From positions 23,464 through 87,463 of the forward strand of contig NZ_JACJDV010000013.1 in NCBI RefSeq assembly GCF_014163735.1: 64,000 bases of DNA, written 5' to 3'. Shown piece after piece: positions 19,251 through 28,456 of the stretch. How positions within the stretch are numbered: the stretch's first letter is position 1; each line of letters starts with the position of its first letter. The notes under the pieces were generated by a model that saw nothing but the letters and a program-made list of their open reading frames with translations, was not told where the DNA came from and did no database searches. The position numbers were made by a program, and so were the translations under genes. The DNA comes from Shewanella sp. SR44-3. GTDB lineage: Bacteria > Pseudomonadota > Gammaproteobacteria > Enterobacterales > Shewanellaceae.

Positions 19251-20537
19251 ATGCCTACAACACCCCATGCTAGTTCGTATTATGCGGCGTCAGCCAATGA
19301 TAAAGTTGAGCGCCCACGTTTAGAATCTTCAATTGAAACTGATGTTTGTATTATTGGTGCCGGCTATACCGGTTTATCTTCAGCACTGCATTTACTTGAA
19401 AGCGGCATGAAGGTGGTGGTGTTAGAGGCCGCTAGAATCGGCTGGGGCGCATCTGGTAGGAACGGCGGCCAAATTGTTAACTCTTTTAGTCGAGATATCG
19501 ACTCCATTGAGAAAGTGGTTGGCAAAGAGCAGGCTAAATTATTTGGCCAAATGGCCTTTGAAGGCGGGAAAATCATTCGCGAACGGATCAAAAAATACAA
19601 TATTGATTGCGATCTCAAAGATGGCGGGGTATTCGCCGCGCTAAATGCCAAGCAAATGGGCCATCTTGAAGGACAAAAAAAGCTCTGGGAGCAACATGGC
19701 CACCTTGGTCATTTAGAGATGCTCGATAAAGATGCCATAGGTAAAGTGGTTAATACTGAACTCTATGTTGGCGGCCTGCTGGATAAAAGTGGCGGCCATA
19801 TTCACCCGCTTAACTTAGCACTTGGTGAAGCGCGGGCGGTTGAGTCGCTAGGAGGTCTGATTTTTGAAGACTCGGCGGTGATCAAGGTCGATGATGGTCA
19901 AAACCCTGTGGTTCATACGGCGCTGGGCCAAGTTAACGCTAAATTTGTGGTGGTGGCGGGTAACGCTTATTTAGGTAAGTTATTGCCAGAATTACACGCC
20001 AAATCTATGCCTTGCGGCACCCAAGTGATAGCGACTGAACCCTTGGATGATGCGCTAGCAGCGAGCTTGCTGCCCCAAGATTATTGCATTGAAGATTGTA
20101 ATTATCTGCTGGATTATTACCGCCTATCAGGGGATAAACGGCTATTGTTTGGTGGCGGCGTGGTGTATGGCGCGCGTGACCCTGCTGATATCAAGTCGCT
20201 TATCATGCCCAAACTGCTTAAAACCTTCCCACAGCTTAAAGATGTCAAAGTTGATTACGCTTGGACGGGTAACTTTTTGATGACGCTTTCTCGTTTACCA
20301 CAGGTGGGCAGAATTGGCGATAATATCTATTACTCTCAAGGCTGTAGTGGCCATGGCGTCACCTATACCCATCTAGCAGGCAAGCTAATTGCCGAGATGC
20401 TCAATGGTCAGGCGACCCGTTTTGATGCGTTTGCAAGCTTGCCTCATTATCCCTTCCCCGGTGGCCATGCACTGCGTGTACCTTTTAGTGCTCTGGGCGC
20501 TTGGTATTACACCTTAAGAGACAGGTTCGGCATCTAA
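19251..20537 (+). CDS. puuB: FAD-dependent oxidoreductase, gamma-glutamylputrescine oxidase-like
   Basis: A 428-residue flavoprotein of the D-amino-acid oxidase (DAO) superfamily. The Rossmann motif GAGYTGLSSALHL begins near residue 36, and a second flavin-contact stretch, GWGASGRNGGQI, follows at about 65. The C-terminal SQGCSGHGVTYTHLAGKLIA closes the FAD site. The pattern matches PuuB, which oxidises gamma-glutamylputrescine. The neighbours gabD and gabT degrade the later intermediates, which supports a polyamine role. PuuA and PuuD are not in the window. The symbol is given by similarity and context; another amine substrate is possible. Confidence 0.75.
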   Translation: MPTTPHASSYYAASANDKVERPRLESSIETDVCIIGAGYTGLSSALHLLESGMKVVVLEAARIGWGASGRNGGQIVNSFSRDIDSIEKVVGKEQAKLFGQMAFEGGKIIRERIKKYNIDCDLKDGGVFAALNAKQMGHLEGQKKLWEQHGHLGHLEMLDKDAIGKVVNTELYVGGLLDKSGGHIHPLNLALGEARAVESLGGLIFEDSAVIKVDDGQNPVVHTALGQVNAKFVVVAGNAYLGKLLPELHAKSMPCGTQVIATEPLDDALAASLLPQDYCIEDCNYLLDYYRLSGDKRLLFGGGVVYGARDPADIKSLIMPKLLKTFPQLKDVKVDYAWTGNFLMTLSRLPQVGRIGDNIYYSQGCSGHGVTYTHLAGKLIAEMLNGQATRFDAFASLPHYPFPGGHALRVPFSALGAWYYTLRDRFGI

Positions 20538-20617
20538 CAATTTAATCTACTTTGGCTTAGGCAATTTATTACCCCACAGGGTGCTCAACATGAGAGCACG
20601 CTAAGAAGGAGGCATCT

Positions 20618-22084
20618 GTGCCGTTATCTAGCATTCAACAATTATCAGATCCTAGCTTGTTACGTCAGCAGGCATACATTAATGGCGCTTGGTGCCATGC
20701 CCTTAGTGGTGAAACACGGCTGATTTTAAACCCAGCAAGCCAGCTTCCTTTAGGTAAAGTACCTTACATGGGCCGCGAAGAAACCCAAACTGCCATTAAT
20801 GCTGCCAATGACGCGCTGCCAGCTTGGCGGGCATTATCTGCAAAAGATCGCAGCAGTAAGCTTAGGCGCTGGTTTGAATTAATCATTGAAAACACAGACG
20901 ATCTCGCGCTTATTATGACCCAAGAGCAAGGCAAGCCCTTGGCTGAAGCCAAAGGAGAGGTGGCCTATGCCGCCGCCTTTATCGAATGGTTTGCCGAAGA
21001 AGCGAAACGCATTTATGGCGATACTATTCCAGGGCATCAAGCGGATAAACGTATCACGGTTATTCGCCAAGGCGTTGGCGTCACGGCTGCCATTACGCCG
21101 TGGAATTTCCCTGCCGCTATGATCACCAGAAAAGCCGCCCCAGCCCTTGCTGCGGGTTGCACCATGGTGGTTAAACCAGCGCCACAAACGCCTTTTTCAG
21201 CACTGGCATTGGCCGAACTTGCTCACCGCGCTGGGATCCCCAAAGGGGTGTTCAATGTGGTGCCAGGAGATGCCATCGCTATAGGTAATACCCTGTGTGA
21301 AAGCCCTATTGTGCGTAAGTTGTCCTTTACTGGCTCAACACCGGTTGGTATCACCTTGATGCAGCAATGCGCGCCGACCCTTAAAAAACTCTCCTTGGAG
21401 CTTGGCGGTAACGCGCCTTTTATTGTTTTTGATGATGCTGACCTCGATGCGGCGGTAGAAGGCGCGATGATCGCCAAATTCCGTAATGGAGGCCAAACCT
21501 GCGTGTGCGCAAACCGCATTTACGTGCAGGCTGGAGTTTATGATGCCTTTGCCAGCAAACTTGCCGCCGCCGTGGGTAAGCTTAACTTGGGCAATGGTCT
21601 TAATAACGGTGTCACCACAGGGCCACTGATTAATGCGGCGGCGGTGACGAAAGTGACTGAGCATATTAATGATGCAGTAGCGAAAGGCGCGCAGGTGCTG
21701 ATGGGCGGTAAGCGTCATGCATTAGGCGGTAACTTCTTTGAGCCCACAGTGTTAACTGGCGTTAATGCCAGTATGCGGGTTGCTAAGGAAGAAACCTTTG
21801 GCCCACTGGCGCCCTTGTTTAAATTTGATGATGTGGGAGACGTCATTAGCCAAGCCAATGACACTGAATTTGGTTTGGCGGCGTACTTTTATTGCCGTGA
21901 TATCTCCTTGGTTTATAAAGTCGCTGAAGCGTTGGAATACGGCATGGTGGGCGTTAACACTGGGCTAATTTCCACAGAAGTTGCCCCCTTTGGCGGGATT
22001 AAATCATCGGGCCTTGGCCGTGAAGGTTCAAAATATGGCATCGAAGAATACTTAGAAATGAAATACATCTGTATGTCGGTATAG
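20618..22084 (+). CDS. gabD: Succinate-semialdehyde dehydrogenase (NAD(P)+)
   Basis: A 488-residue aldehyde dehydrogenase starting with GTG behind a perfect AAGGAGG ribosome site. The catalytic Glu is in LELGGNAPF, and the catalytic Cys is in GGQTCVCANR. A second Cys two residues on is typical of GabD. The enzyme oxidises succinate semialdehyde to succinate, feeding the TCA cycle. Length matches E. coli GabD (482). It is followed nine bases later by gabT, so the two are co-translated, and preceded by the puuB-like gene. Confidence 0.92.
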   Translation: MPLSSIQQLSDPSLLRQQAYINGAWCHALSGETRLILNPASQLPLGKVPYMGREETQTAINAANDALPAWRALSAKDRSSKLRRWFELIIENTDDLALIMTQEQGKPLAEAKGEVAYAAAFIEWFAEEAKRIYGDTIPGHQADKRITVIRQGVGVTAAITPWNFPAAMITRKAAPALAAGCTMVVKPAPQTPFSALALAELAHRAGIPKGVFNVVPGDAIAIGNTLCESPIVRKLSFTGSTPVGITLMQQCAPTLKKLSLELGGNAPFIVFDDADLDAAVEGAMIAKFRNGGQTCVCANRIYVQAGVYDAFASKLAAAVGKLNLGNGLNNGVTTGPLINAAAVTKVTEHINDAVAKGAQVLMGGKRHALGGNFFEPTVLTGVNASMRVAKEETFGPLAPLFKFDDVGDVISQANDTEFGLAAYFYCRDISLVYKVAEALEYGMVGVNTGLISTEVAPFGGIKSSGLGREGSKYGIEEYLEMKYICMSV

Positions 22085-22093
22085 GAGCAGGTT

Positions 22094-23371
22094 ATGAGCA
22101 ATACAAATGAAGCATTGATGGCCCGCCGCCAAGCCGCTGTGGCCCCGGGTGTTGGTCAAGTTCATCCCATATTCACCCAAAGGGCGGACAACGCCACAGT
22201 TTGGGATGTGGAAGGGCGCGAATATATCGACTTTGCAGGGGGCATTGCTGTGCTCAATACCGGCCACCTGCACCCTAAAGTGAAGGCGGCTGTGCAAGCG
22301 CAGTTAGAGGATTTTTCTCACACCTGTTTCATGGTCTTAGGCTATGAGAGTTATATTCAAGTGTGTGAAAAGCTCAATCAATTAGTGCCGGGAAATTTCC
22401 CTAAGAAAAGCGCATTATTCACCAGTGGATCAGAAGCGGTGGAAAACGCCATTAAGGTCGCGCGGGCATATACTAAGCGCGCGGGAGTGATAGCTTTCAC
22501 CTCGGCGTACCATGGCCGCACTATGGCAACTTTGGCGTTAACCGGCAAAGTGTCGCCTTACAGCAAAGGCATGGGGTTGATGTCGAGCAATGTGTTTAGA
22601 GCCTTATTTCCCTGTGAGTTACATGGGGTTTCTGAAGATGATGCTATGGCTTCGATTGAGCGGATTTTTAAAAATGATGCTGAGCCTAGTGATATCGCAG
22701 CGATTATTTTAGAGCCAGTGCAAGGCGAGGGAGGCTTTTATGCAGCGACGCCAGCCTTTATGAAGCGACTTAGAGACTTATGCGATCAAGAAGGCATAAT
22801 GCTTATCGCCGATGAAGTGCAAACTGGCGCCGGCCGTACGGGCACTTTTTTCGCCATGGAACAAATGGGCGTAGCGGCAGATATCACCACCTTTGCTAAG
22901 TCCATCGCCGGCGGTTTTCCGCTGTCGGGGATAACAGGGCGCGCTACCGTGATGGATGCCATAGGCCCGGGTGGCTTAGGCGGCACTTATGGGGGCAACC
23001 CTATTGCCTGCGCTGCGGCGCTGGCAGTCATTGAGGTGTTTGAGCAGGAGCAACTGCTTGAGCGGGCCAATAGAATGGGCGAGCATATTAAAGCGCGGCT
23101 TGGGGTCATGCAGGCTAAACATAAGCAAATTGCACAAGTTCGCGGCCTTGGCGCCATGATAGCGATTGAGCTTATGGAGCAGGGCAAACCGGCCCCTGAG
23201 TATAGCCCCAAAATATTGGCAGAAGCGCGAAGTCGCGGGCTGATTTTATTGTCCTGTGGCACGTTTGGTAATGTGCTGCGTATTTTGGTGCCCTTAACGG
23301 CGCCTGATGAGCAACTTGATTTAGGGTTAGATATTTTGGCTGATTGTTTTAACAAAGTTTTTTCTGCTTGA
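22094..23371 (+). CDS. gabT: 4-aminobutyrate aminotransferase
   Basis: A 425-residue class III PLP-dependent aminotransferase. The PLP lysine is in FAKSIAGG near residue 268, the aromatic stacking region is SAYHGRTMATLALTGK, and LIADEVQTGAGRTG holds the Asp that contacts the PLP ring nitrogen. The enzyme transfers the amino group of GABA to 2-oxoglutarate, giving succinate semialdehyde for GabD next door. It could equally be the PuuE isozyme of the putrescine pathway; sequence alone does not separate GabT from PuuE here. Confidence 0.9.
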   Translation: MSNTNEALMARRQAAVAPGVGQVHPIFTQRADNATVWDVEGREYIDFAGGIAVLNTGHLHPKVKAAVQAQLEDFSHTCFMVLGYESYIQVCEKLNQLVPGNFPKKSALFTSGSEAVENAIKVARAYTKRAGVIAFTSAYHGRTMATLALTGKVSPYSKGMGLMSSNVFRALFPCELHGVSEDDAMASIERIFKNDAEPSDIAAIILEPVQGEGGFYAATPAFMKRLRDLCDQEGIMLIADEVQTGAGRTGTFFAMEQMGVAADITTFAKSIAGGFPLSGITGRATVMDAIGPGGLGGTYGGNPIACAAALAVIEVFEQEQLLERANRMGEHIKARLGVMQAKHKQIAQVRGLGAMIAIELMEQGKPAPEYSPKILAEARSRGLILLSCGTFGNVLRILVPLTAPDEQLDLGLDILADCFNKVFSA

Positions 23372-23417
23372 GTTCCACTTAATATGACAGGCTTGCCTTA
23401 AGGCTAAAGCCCTTTTC

Positions 23418-23442
23418 ATGAGCGGGTGAACGACCCGCTCAT
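23418..23442 (+). terminator. GC-rich hairpin after gabT
   Basis: ATGAGCGGGT (23418-23427) and ACCCGCTCAT (23433-23442) form a 10-bp stem with a 5-nt loop. No T-run follows on the plus strand, so termination would be weak or need another factor. Confidence 0.5.
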
Positions 23443-23560
23443 TCTCAATACTTCAACGGTTTAAGTTTCTCTCTTACTTTTATTTTAATTTCAGCGGCTT
23501 ATTCTGCCGTATTGTTGTTTTTAGACTATGCTTTAGCTGTTTGTTAAATGGGGAATTTAC

Positions 23561-25678
23561 ATGAAACGTTTGTCGATCAGTTCAAAACTCTTGTGGATCA
23601 CATCAGGGCTTTTTTTGGTGACAGTGACAGTGCTGTCCTTGAGCTTGTGGTGGGCGTTAACCGAGAAAAATGTGCAATTGTCACTGCAAATCCAACAGGC
23701 GTTATACAGTGAAATTAAAGACAAACTCGATGCTAGGGCTGGAGAGTATGGTGAACAGGTGGCAGGGTTTATTAATGAAGCCTACCGAATTCCGTTTGCG
23801 TTTGCAGGTATGTTGGAAAAAACCGCCAAGGAAGACCCTTTAGAGCGCAGTAGGCTAGAAACTTCCATTGAAGCCATGCTTGACAAAAATAAACAGATTT
23901 CATCCATGTATGCTCAGTTTGAGCCTAATGGATACGATGGCCGTGATAATGAATACTTATACCCAGTAAGTCACAGTGTGCCCAATGTGGGGACCTTGGA
24001 AGTCTATTATGCCCGCAGCAGTAGCGGGGTTGCTGAGCACATTCAAGTGGAGGAAGCGGAGGAAAAGTACAACGCAACACTTAATGAATTTGGCCTTAGA
24101 GAGGCGGAATGGTATTTGTGCGTTAAAGACAGTAAAAAGCCTTGTTTGATGGAGCCTTATCTCTACGAAATTTCTCCTGGCAATAATGTCTTGATGACCT
24201 CGCTTACCGTGCCTGTGGTGATTGATAATCAATTTAAAGGTATGACGGGAGTTGACGTTAATTTACCAGTGTTTCAAGGCCTAATAGAAAAACTGTCTAA
24301 GAGCCTTTATCAAGGTCAAGCTAAGGTAACACTATTAAGTCAGCTAGGGTTAGTGGTGGCCGCCAGCCATTATGACAAAATGGCGCGTCCACTGAGCGAG
24401 TCTGTGCCTAAAAACGATGCTGACATCTTAATTCAGTTGGCTAAAAATCAAGGCTTTATTGAGCTTGGAGACAGTATAGCCGTTGCTTACCCCATTGAAA
24501 TTCCGCTTGCAGACGCCAGCTGGTCTTTGGTGATTGAAGTACCTAAAGCCTTTGCATTTCAATCGGTAGAGGCTGCTGATAATGCCATGTCGGCAACGGC
24601 GGCATCTTTAGGGAGTTTAATGTTGATAGTGGGCAGCGTGGTATCTATTTTTGCCATTATCACAATTAAAGTATTGATTTCTAGCATTATATCGCCGCTG
24701 AGAAAAATTCAAGCTAGAGTGGAGAATCTTGGCAGTGCAGAGGGTGACCTTACCCAGATAATTGAAGTCGAGTCCCATGCAGAGTTAATCGCCCTTGCCA
24801 AAGGATTTAGCACCTTTATTACTAAACTTAGGTTGCTGATTGGTGACTTAAAAGTCTTGGCCGACAGCTCCCAAGAGGAAAGCCGCACCTCGGCTAAGAT
24901 TGCCAAGCTGACCCGAGACAGTGTGAATCGCCAATACGGTGAAATCGACAGCGTAGTGACAGCGGTTAACCAGCTCAGCGCCACAGCTCAAGAAGTCGCC
25001 AAAGCCTCTGAGCAGACGGCATTAGAAACCGAGGCCATGTCTAAAAACGTTAAGTCCAGTGAGCAAAGCTTAAGCCAGGCGATGGCGTATGTTGAGGCCA
25101 TGTCAAAAGACTCTCTATTAGCTAAGCAAGCTGTAGGTCAAGTATCTGAAAGTAGTAATAATATTAGCCGCATTTTGGAAGTAATTAGCGCCATTGCTGA
25201 GCAAACCAACCTACTAGCGTTAAACGCTGCGATCGAAGCTGCAAGGGCGGGAGAACAAGGCCGAGGCTTTGCTGTGGTCGCAGATGAAGTGCGCTCATTA
25301 GCCTCAAAAACCCAGAGTTCAACTAATGACATCAGCACCTTGATTGACTCGCTGCAAAAAGAAGTCTTGAGTGCATCCAGCGTCATCGATAAAGGCGCTG
25401 CAGGGGCGCAGCAAGCGGTAGAGCAAACCGACAAGGCGCTAACTTACCTCAATAGCATGGTGAAGCAAATTGAGGAAGTGTCTGGGCAGGTGACTCATAT
25501 TGCAGCCGCTGCGGAAGAGCAAAGTGCAGTTACTGAAGAAGTGAGCCGTAATATTACCGGTATATCCGATTCGGCTGCCGAACTTTCACGCCTTGCAGAT
25601 GAAGCACAGCAGAGCAGTCAAAGCTTAGCCAAGCTTGTTGAGCGTCAACACGAGCAGTTAGGGCGCTTAAAAACCTAG
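23561..25678 (+). CDS. Methyl-accepting chemotaxis protein with Cache-type sensor
   Basis: A 705-residue chemoreceptor. TM1 is at about residues 10-33, followed by a periplasmic sensor region of about 320 residues with dCache-like features ([34 protein letters not shown]). TM2 is at about 350-375, then a HAMP domain and a long coiled-coil signalling domain. The hairpin tip [20 protein letters not shown] is intact, so it should couple to CheA/CheW. No C-terminal CheR pentapeptide is seen. dCache sensors often bind amino acids or amines; the adjacent putrescine/GABA genes make such a ligand conceivable, but that is inference. Confidence 0.93.
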   Translation: MKRLSISSKLLWITSGLFLVTVTVLSLSLWWALTEKNVQLSLQIQQALYSEIKDKLDARAGEYGEQVAGFINEAYRIPFAFAGMLEKTAKEDPLERSRLETSIEAMLDKNKQISSMYAQFEPNGYDGRDNEYLYPVSHSVPNVGTLEVYYARSSSGVAEHIQVEEAEEKYNATLNEFGLREAEWYLCVKDSKKPCLMEPYLYEISPGNNVLMTSLTVPVVIDNQFKGMTGVDVNLPVFQGLIEKLSKSLYQGQAKVTLLSQLGLVVAASHYDKMARPLSESVPKNDADILIQLAKNQGFIELGDSIAVAYPIEIPLADASWSLVIEVPKAFAFQSVEAADNAMSATAASLGSLMLIVGSVVSIFAIITIKVLISSIISPLRKIQARVENLGSAEGDLTQIIEVESHAELIALAKGFSTFITKLRLLIGDLKVLADSSQEESRTSAKIAKLTRDSVNRQYGEIDSVVTAVNQLSATAQEVAKASEQTALETEAMSKNVKSSEQSLSQAMAYVEAMSKDSLLAKQAVGQVSESSNNISRILEVISAIAEQTNLLALNAAIEAARAGEQGRGFAVVADEVRSLASKTQSSTNDISTLIDSLQKEVLSASSVIDKGAAGAQQAVEQTDKALTYLNSMVKQIEEVSGQVTHIAAAAEEQSAVTEEVSRNITGISDSAAELSRLADEAQQSSQSLAKLVERQHEQLGRLKT

Positions 25679-25720
25679 CTATTGCAGGCATAAGTAACGT
25701 CATCACTATGGCAAAAGATA

Positions 25721-25749
25721 AAAGGCTAAACAGGATTTAGCCTTTTTTG
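25721..25749 (+). terminator. Terminator after the chemoreceptor gene
   Basis: AAAGGCTAAA (25721-25730) and TTTAGCCTTT (25736-25745) form a 10-bp stem with a 5-nt loop, followed by further T residues. Confidence 0.85.
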
Positions 25750-25871
25750 TTGTCCGACAAAGACAGTTATTAACTATGCTTATGGGGTAGGTAAACTAAG
25801 GACTGTGTATCGATATTGCTTGAATGCTCAGCCTTTTATGGATGACGTCAATTAATTAAGGAATGCTTACC

Positions 25872-26432
25872 ATGAATACTTCTCTATTTTCTTCTCTAGT
25901 CATATTACTCAATAAAGCGAAAGCCGCAATTTTAGCGTTTTATCAGTTCAAAACACTGTTTAATTATCTCAAGTCTGCATTTAATTATCTAAAAATCAGT
26001 GCTTTACTTATCTGTCTTTGTGGAGTGAGTGGCACCTTGATGGCTCAAGAGTTTACGGCAATGTCTGCCTGGGTTAATCAAGATGGTTCTACCCTTTATA
26101 TCAATAGCATTAACGCCCAAGGTGAGCTGACTGGCAGCTACATCAACAGGGCCGCTGGCTTTGCCTGTCAAAATAGCCCCTATCCAGTTAATGGTTGGGT
26201 GTTTGGCACGGCCATCAGCTTTAGCACTAAATGGCTTAACTCAGTTGAGTCGTGTAATTCAATCACTTCTTGGAGTGGTTTTTATAGCAATGCTGGCGGT
26301 CAGGGAAAAATTAGCACCTTATGGCAACTGGTGGTGAATGGCTCAAGCAGCCCGTCGCAGATCCTTAAAGGTCAGGACGTGTTTTCGCAAACCAGCGCCA
26401 TTGAAAATAAATCCCTGTCACTCAAACCTTAA
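25872..26432 (+). CDS. Avidin-family biotin-binding protein (shwanavidin-like)
   Basis: A secreted protein of 186 residues. ATG 25872 is chosen because AAGGA lies nine bases upstream; ATG 25863 touches that site. A long N-terminus of about 58 residues ends in a hydrophobic segment and VSGTLMAQ, the likely signal cleavage. The rest is one avidin barrel. Biotin-contact residues lie in WVNQDGS (Asn, Ser), LTGSYIN (Tyr), SITSWSG (Ser, Thr, Trp), LWQL and the Asp of LKGQDVF. The Trp lent by a neighbouring subunit in streptavidin (W120) has no counterpart, as in dimeric avidins. Two Cys (GFACQN, VESCNS) could form the disulfide of that group. Confidence 0.93.
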   Translation: MNTSLFSSLVILLNKAKAAILAFYQFKTLFNYLKSAFNYLKISALLICLCGVSGTLMAQEFTAMSAWVNQDGSTLYINSINAQGELTGSYINRAAGFACQNSPYPVNGWVFGTAISFSTKWLNSVESCNSITSWSGFYSNAGGQGKISTLWQLVVNGSSSPSQILKGQDVFSQTSAIENKSLSLKP

Positions 26433-26450
26433 GCTTTAAGTGCTTAGCTT

Positions 26451-26505
26451 AGTCAGAGTTTAGTAAGAGTTTAGTCAGAGCTTAGTCAGAGTTTAGTCAG
26501 AGCTT
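26451..26505 (+). repeat. Five tandem 11-bp units (AGTCAGAGYTT)
   Basis: Units run 26451-26461, 26462-26472 (one change), 26473-26483, 26484-26494 and 26495-26505. They alternate between TTT and CTT at the end. They lie between the avidin stop and its terminator, so they are probably transcribed in the 3' untranslated region. Confidence 0.92.
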
Positions 26506-26524
26506 AGTGAATGAACATTAATAA

Positions 26525-26555
26525 AAAGAAGCCCATAGCTAGGCTTCTTTTTTTA
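26525..26555 (+). terminator. Terminator after the avidin gene
   Basis: AAAGAAGCC (26525-26533) and GGCTTCTTT (26542-26550) form a 9-bp stem, followed by TTTT. It lies downstream of the 11-bp repeat array. Confidence 0.85.
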
Positions 26556-26662
26556 TAGGGCTAATGGCATAGTGGTCGTCATGGCTTGCGCTCAAACAAG
26601 CTATATTTGCAAGAGGATTGCTTGCAGCTATGGGAGTTGAAATCAAAAATAGGGAAATGCTT

Positions 26663-26971
26663 ATGTCAGGTCAGTATCCAGATAAAATCAAAACATTACC
26701 GCTTTATGATGGCCGCTTCGATGCTTACAAACTCGCTGCCAATGGAGCTGATGTGTTATTTGCCTCCTATCCCGCAGGAACCCGTATTCCTCCCCATCAG
26801 CATGATACCGATAACTATGGGGTGATTACCCGCGGTGAGTTAATTCTGACCCTAAATGGTGAGCAAACCCGCATTGGTGTGGGGCAGTGGTACCACGTGC
26901 CCGCTTTTGCAGAGCACAGCGCCGAGTTTGAGGTTGAAACCGATGAAATCGAGCTGTGGTTTAAGGCCTAG
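26663..26971 (+). CDS. Small cupin-domain protein
   Basis: A single conserved beta-barrel (cupin) of 102 residues. ATG 26663 is chosen because AGGGAA lies six bases upstream; the frame extends back to 26618. Cupin motif 1 is PPHQHDTDNYGVITRGE, with two His and a Glu-type metal site, and motif 2 is GQWYHVPAFAEHSAEF. The likely metal site suggests an enzyme or a sensor, but small cupins vary too widely to name a substrate. It converges with the EAL gene, five bases away. Confidence 0.82.
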   Translation: MSGQYPDKIKTLPLYDGRFDAYKLAANGADVLFASYPAGTRIPPHQHDTDNYGVITRGELILTLNGEQTRIGVGQWYHVPAFAEHSAEFEVETDEIELWFKA

Positions 26972-26976
26972 CACTG

Positions 26977-27756
26977 CTAGGGAACGGTAGGCAGAGCATT
27001 AAAATTGACTTGTGGTAGGGATTGAAAACCGGGTTTGGCGAACAAGTAGCCCTGCATTAGCTCAATACCCGCATCTTGTAACCATAGCATTTCCTCTAGG
27101 GTTTCCACCCCTTCAGCTAATGGAGTAACATTGAGTTGTCGAAATAAATTCAAACAGTTGAGAATGATAGCTTGGCGGATTTTATCTTGGGCGATATTAC
27201 GAATAAGCTTCATATCAAATTTGATGATTTTGGGCTGAAAATCTACCAGTAATCCTAAACCCGCATAGCCAGAGCCAAAATCGTCAATGGCGGTGATAAA
27301 GCCTGAATCCTTATAGAATTCAAGGATACGTTTAACTGAATCAATATCATCAATGTTTTCGCTCTCAGTAAACTCAAACATGATTTTATTAGTTGGAAAT
27401 CCATACAGTTTAGCGACATCTAAGGTGGTTCGAATGCAGCGTTCAGGTTTGTAAATGGCCTTGGGGAGAAAGTTGATGCTCAGAATAGAATCGAGCTTAA
27501 GCTTAGCGGCAAGGGCAATAGCTTTCACCCGGCACAGCTGATCAAAAAGATAGCGATTGTCATCATTGACCTGAGATATCACAGAGAATGCAGACTCATT
27601 ATTTAAGCCTCGCGCCAATGCCTCATAGCCAAATATGCTGCGGGTTTTACAGTTAATGATGGGTTGAAACGCCATGGTAAAATCGAAATCAAGCTTGCCT
27701 TTATCAGCACAATTATTGCAAGAAAATCGGTCGTAAATTATCGGTATAGTGTCCAT
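26977..27756 (-). CDS. EAL-domain cyclic-di-GMP phosphodiesterase
   Basis: A 259-residue protein made of one EAL domain with no GGDEF domain and no membrane segment. All catalytic landmarks are present: EALARG, SINFLP (Asn), EFTESE, DDFGSGYAGL, KFDMKLIR (Lys), EGVET and MQGYLFAKP (Gln). It should therefore hydrolyse c-di-GMP to pGpG in the cytoplasm. The N-terminus has a CNNC motif just before the domain, which could bind a metal or sense redox state. It stands alone, converging with the cupin gene. Confidence 0.9.
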   Translation of the reverse strand: MDTIPIIYDRFSCNNCADKGKLDFDFTMAFQPIINCKTRSIFGYEALARGLNNESAFSVISQVNDDNRYLFDQLCRVKAIALAAKLKLDSILSINFLPKAIYKPERCIRTTLDVAKLYGFPTNKIMFEFTESENIDDIDSVKRILEFYKDSGFITAIDDFGSGYAGLGLLVDFQPKIIKFDMKLIRNIAQDKIRQAIILNCLNLFRQLNVTPLAEGVETLEEMLWLQDAGIELMQGYLFAKPGFQSLPQVNFNALPTVP

Positions 27757-28124
27757 TCATAAACCTTAAAAAATACAACGTAAGCTGAAATTTTCAGTAA
27801 CACACTAAGATATTCCATGATACTAAAGGCGTTTATGTGGCGTGTTTCGAACCCGCTTATAAGTCCCCTGATACACCAGTGTTGAGCTAGGTTTGGCTGT
27901 TAAAACGAGGTATCACACGTAACGATATCTTAATTATTTAATTCTGCAAGGTAAGTGGACGCCAAAATAGAGAAGATGATGCAGAACGATTAACCCTCCC
28001 CGAAAGCATGGACTAAGTGCCACAGGCACTGAAAACCCAGCACACAGCACCACCTTTTTCATTATTTTCGTAACTGGCTAACTTAAAGGAGAACGAGAGG
28101 AGACTGTATTTATCTCTGCCACAC
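27757..28124. other. Gene-free stretch upstream of the EAL gene
   Basis: No convincing frame was found. It must hold the promoter of the EAL gene and ends at the hairpin repeat copy at 28125. A TTCGAACCC sequence at about 27846-27854 recalls a tRNA T-arm but has no matching tRNA body. Confidence 0.5.
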
Positions 28125-28398
28125 AAGGCTTGCCATGGCCCATTTCTTTCGTAAAAAGTGTCATCGACACGCAGCTTTTTTGATTTAAACAAGAGCCGTC
28201 CATTGCCTTCGATTTAAACAAAAGTAGAACATTCTGTCTGATGTGAAAAGGACTTACAAATGACGTGATGGCATGGTCAATGATGTTCCCGACATCATAA
28301 TGACATTTCTCAAATCCATGTGGGTCAGATGCTAAAGAGCGGCCATGGGATGGACGGTCTTCTCGACTTTTTGTGGTGAAGCGCCCATGGCTCATCTT
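28125..28398 (-). repeat. Hairpin interspersed repeat, copy D (long, reverse orientation)
   Basis: On the minus strand the element starts AAGATGAGCCATGG (from 28398) and ends GGCCATGGCAAGCCTT (to 28125), imperfect terminal inverted repeats. The right half matches copy B closely (TTTAAATCA, GCGTGT, ACTTTTTA, GGGCC). The left part shares ACCGTCCATCCCATGG with copy C. A 105-codon open frame (28395-28078) spans the whole element and is probably fortuitous. Confidence 0.7.
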
Positions 28399-28456
28399 TT
28401 TTGCATTTTCGTAAACTCTTAGCTTTAAAAGCTAAGAATTACGATGGGTGACACGA

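Noticed and set aside
21335..21718. 127-codon minus-strand frame opposite gabD
   Set aside because: Antisense shadow of the conserved aldehyde dehydrogenase; no ribosome site or family.
27838..27900. Possible tRNA or tRNA remnant (TTCGAACCC, T-arm-like on the minus strand)
   Set aside because: The T-stem has a mismatch, and no anticodon arm or acceptor stem could be folded around it.
28078..28395. 105-codon open frame on the minus strand
   Set aside because: It coincides with repeat copy D and has no ribosome site or recognisable protein pattern; treated as part of the repeat.
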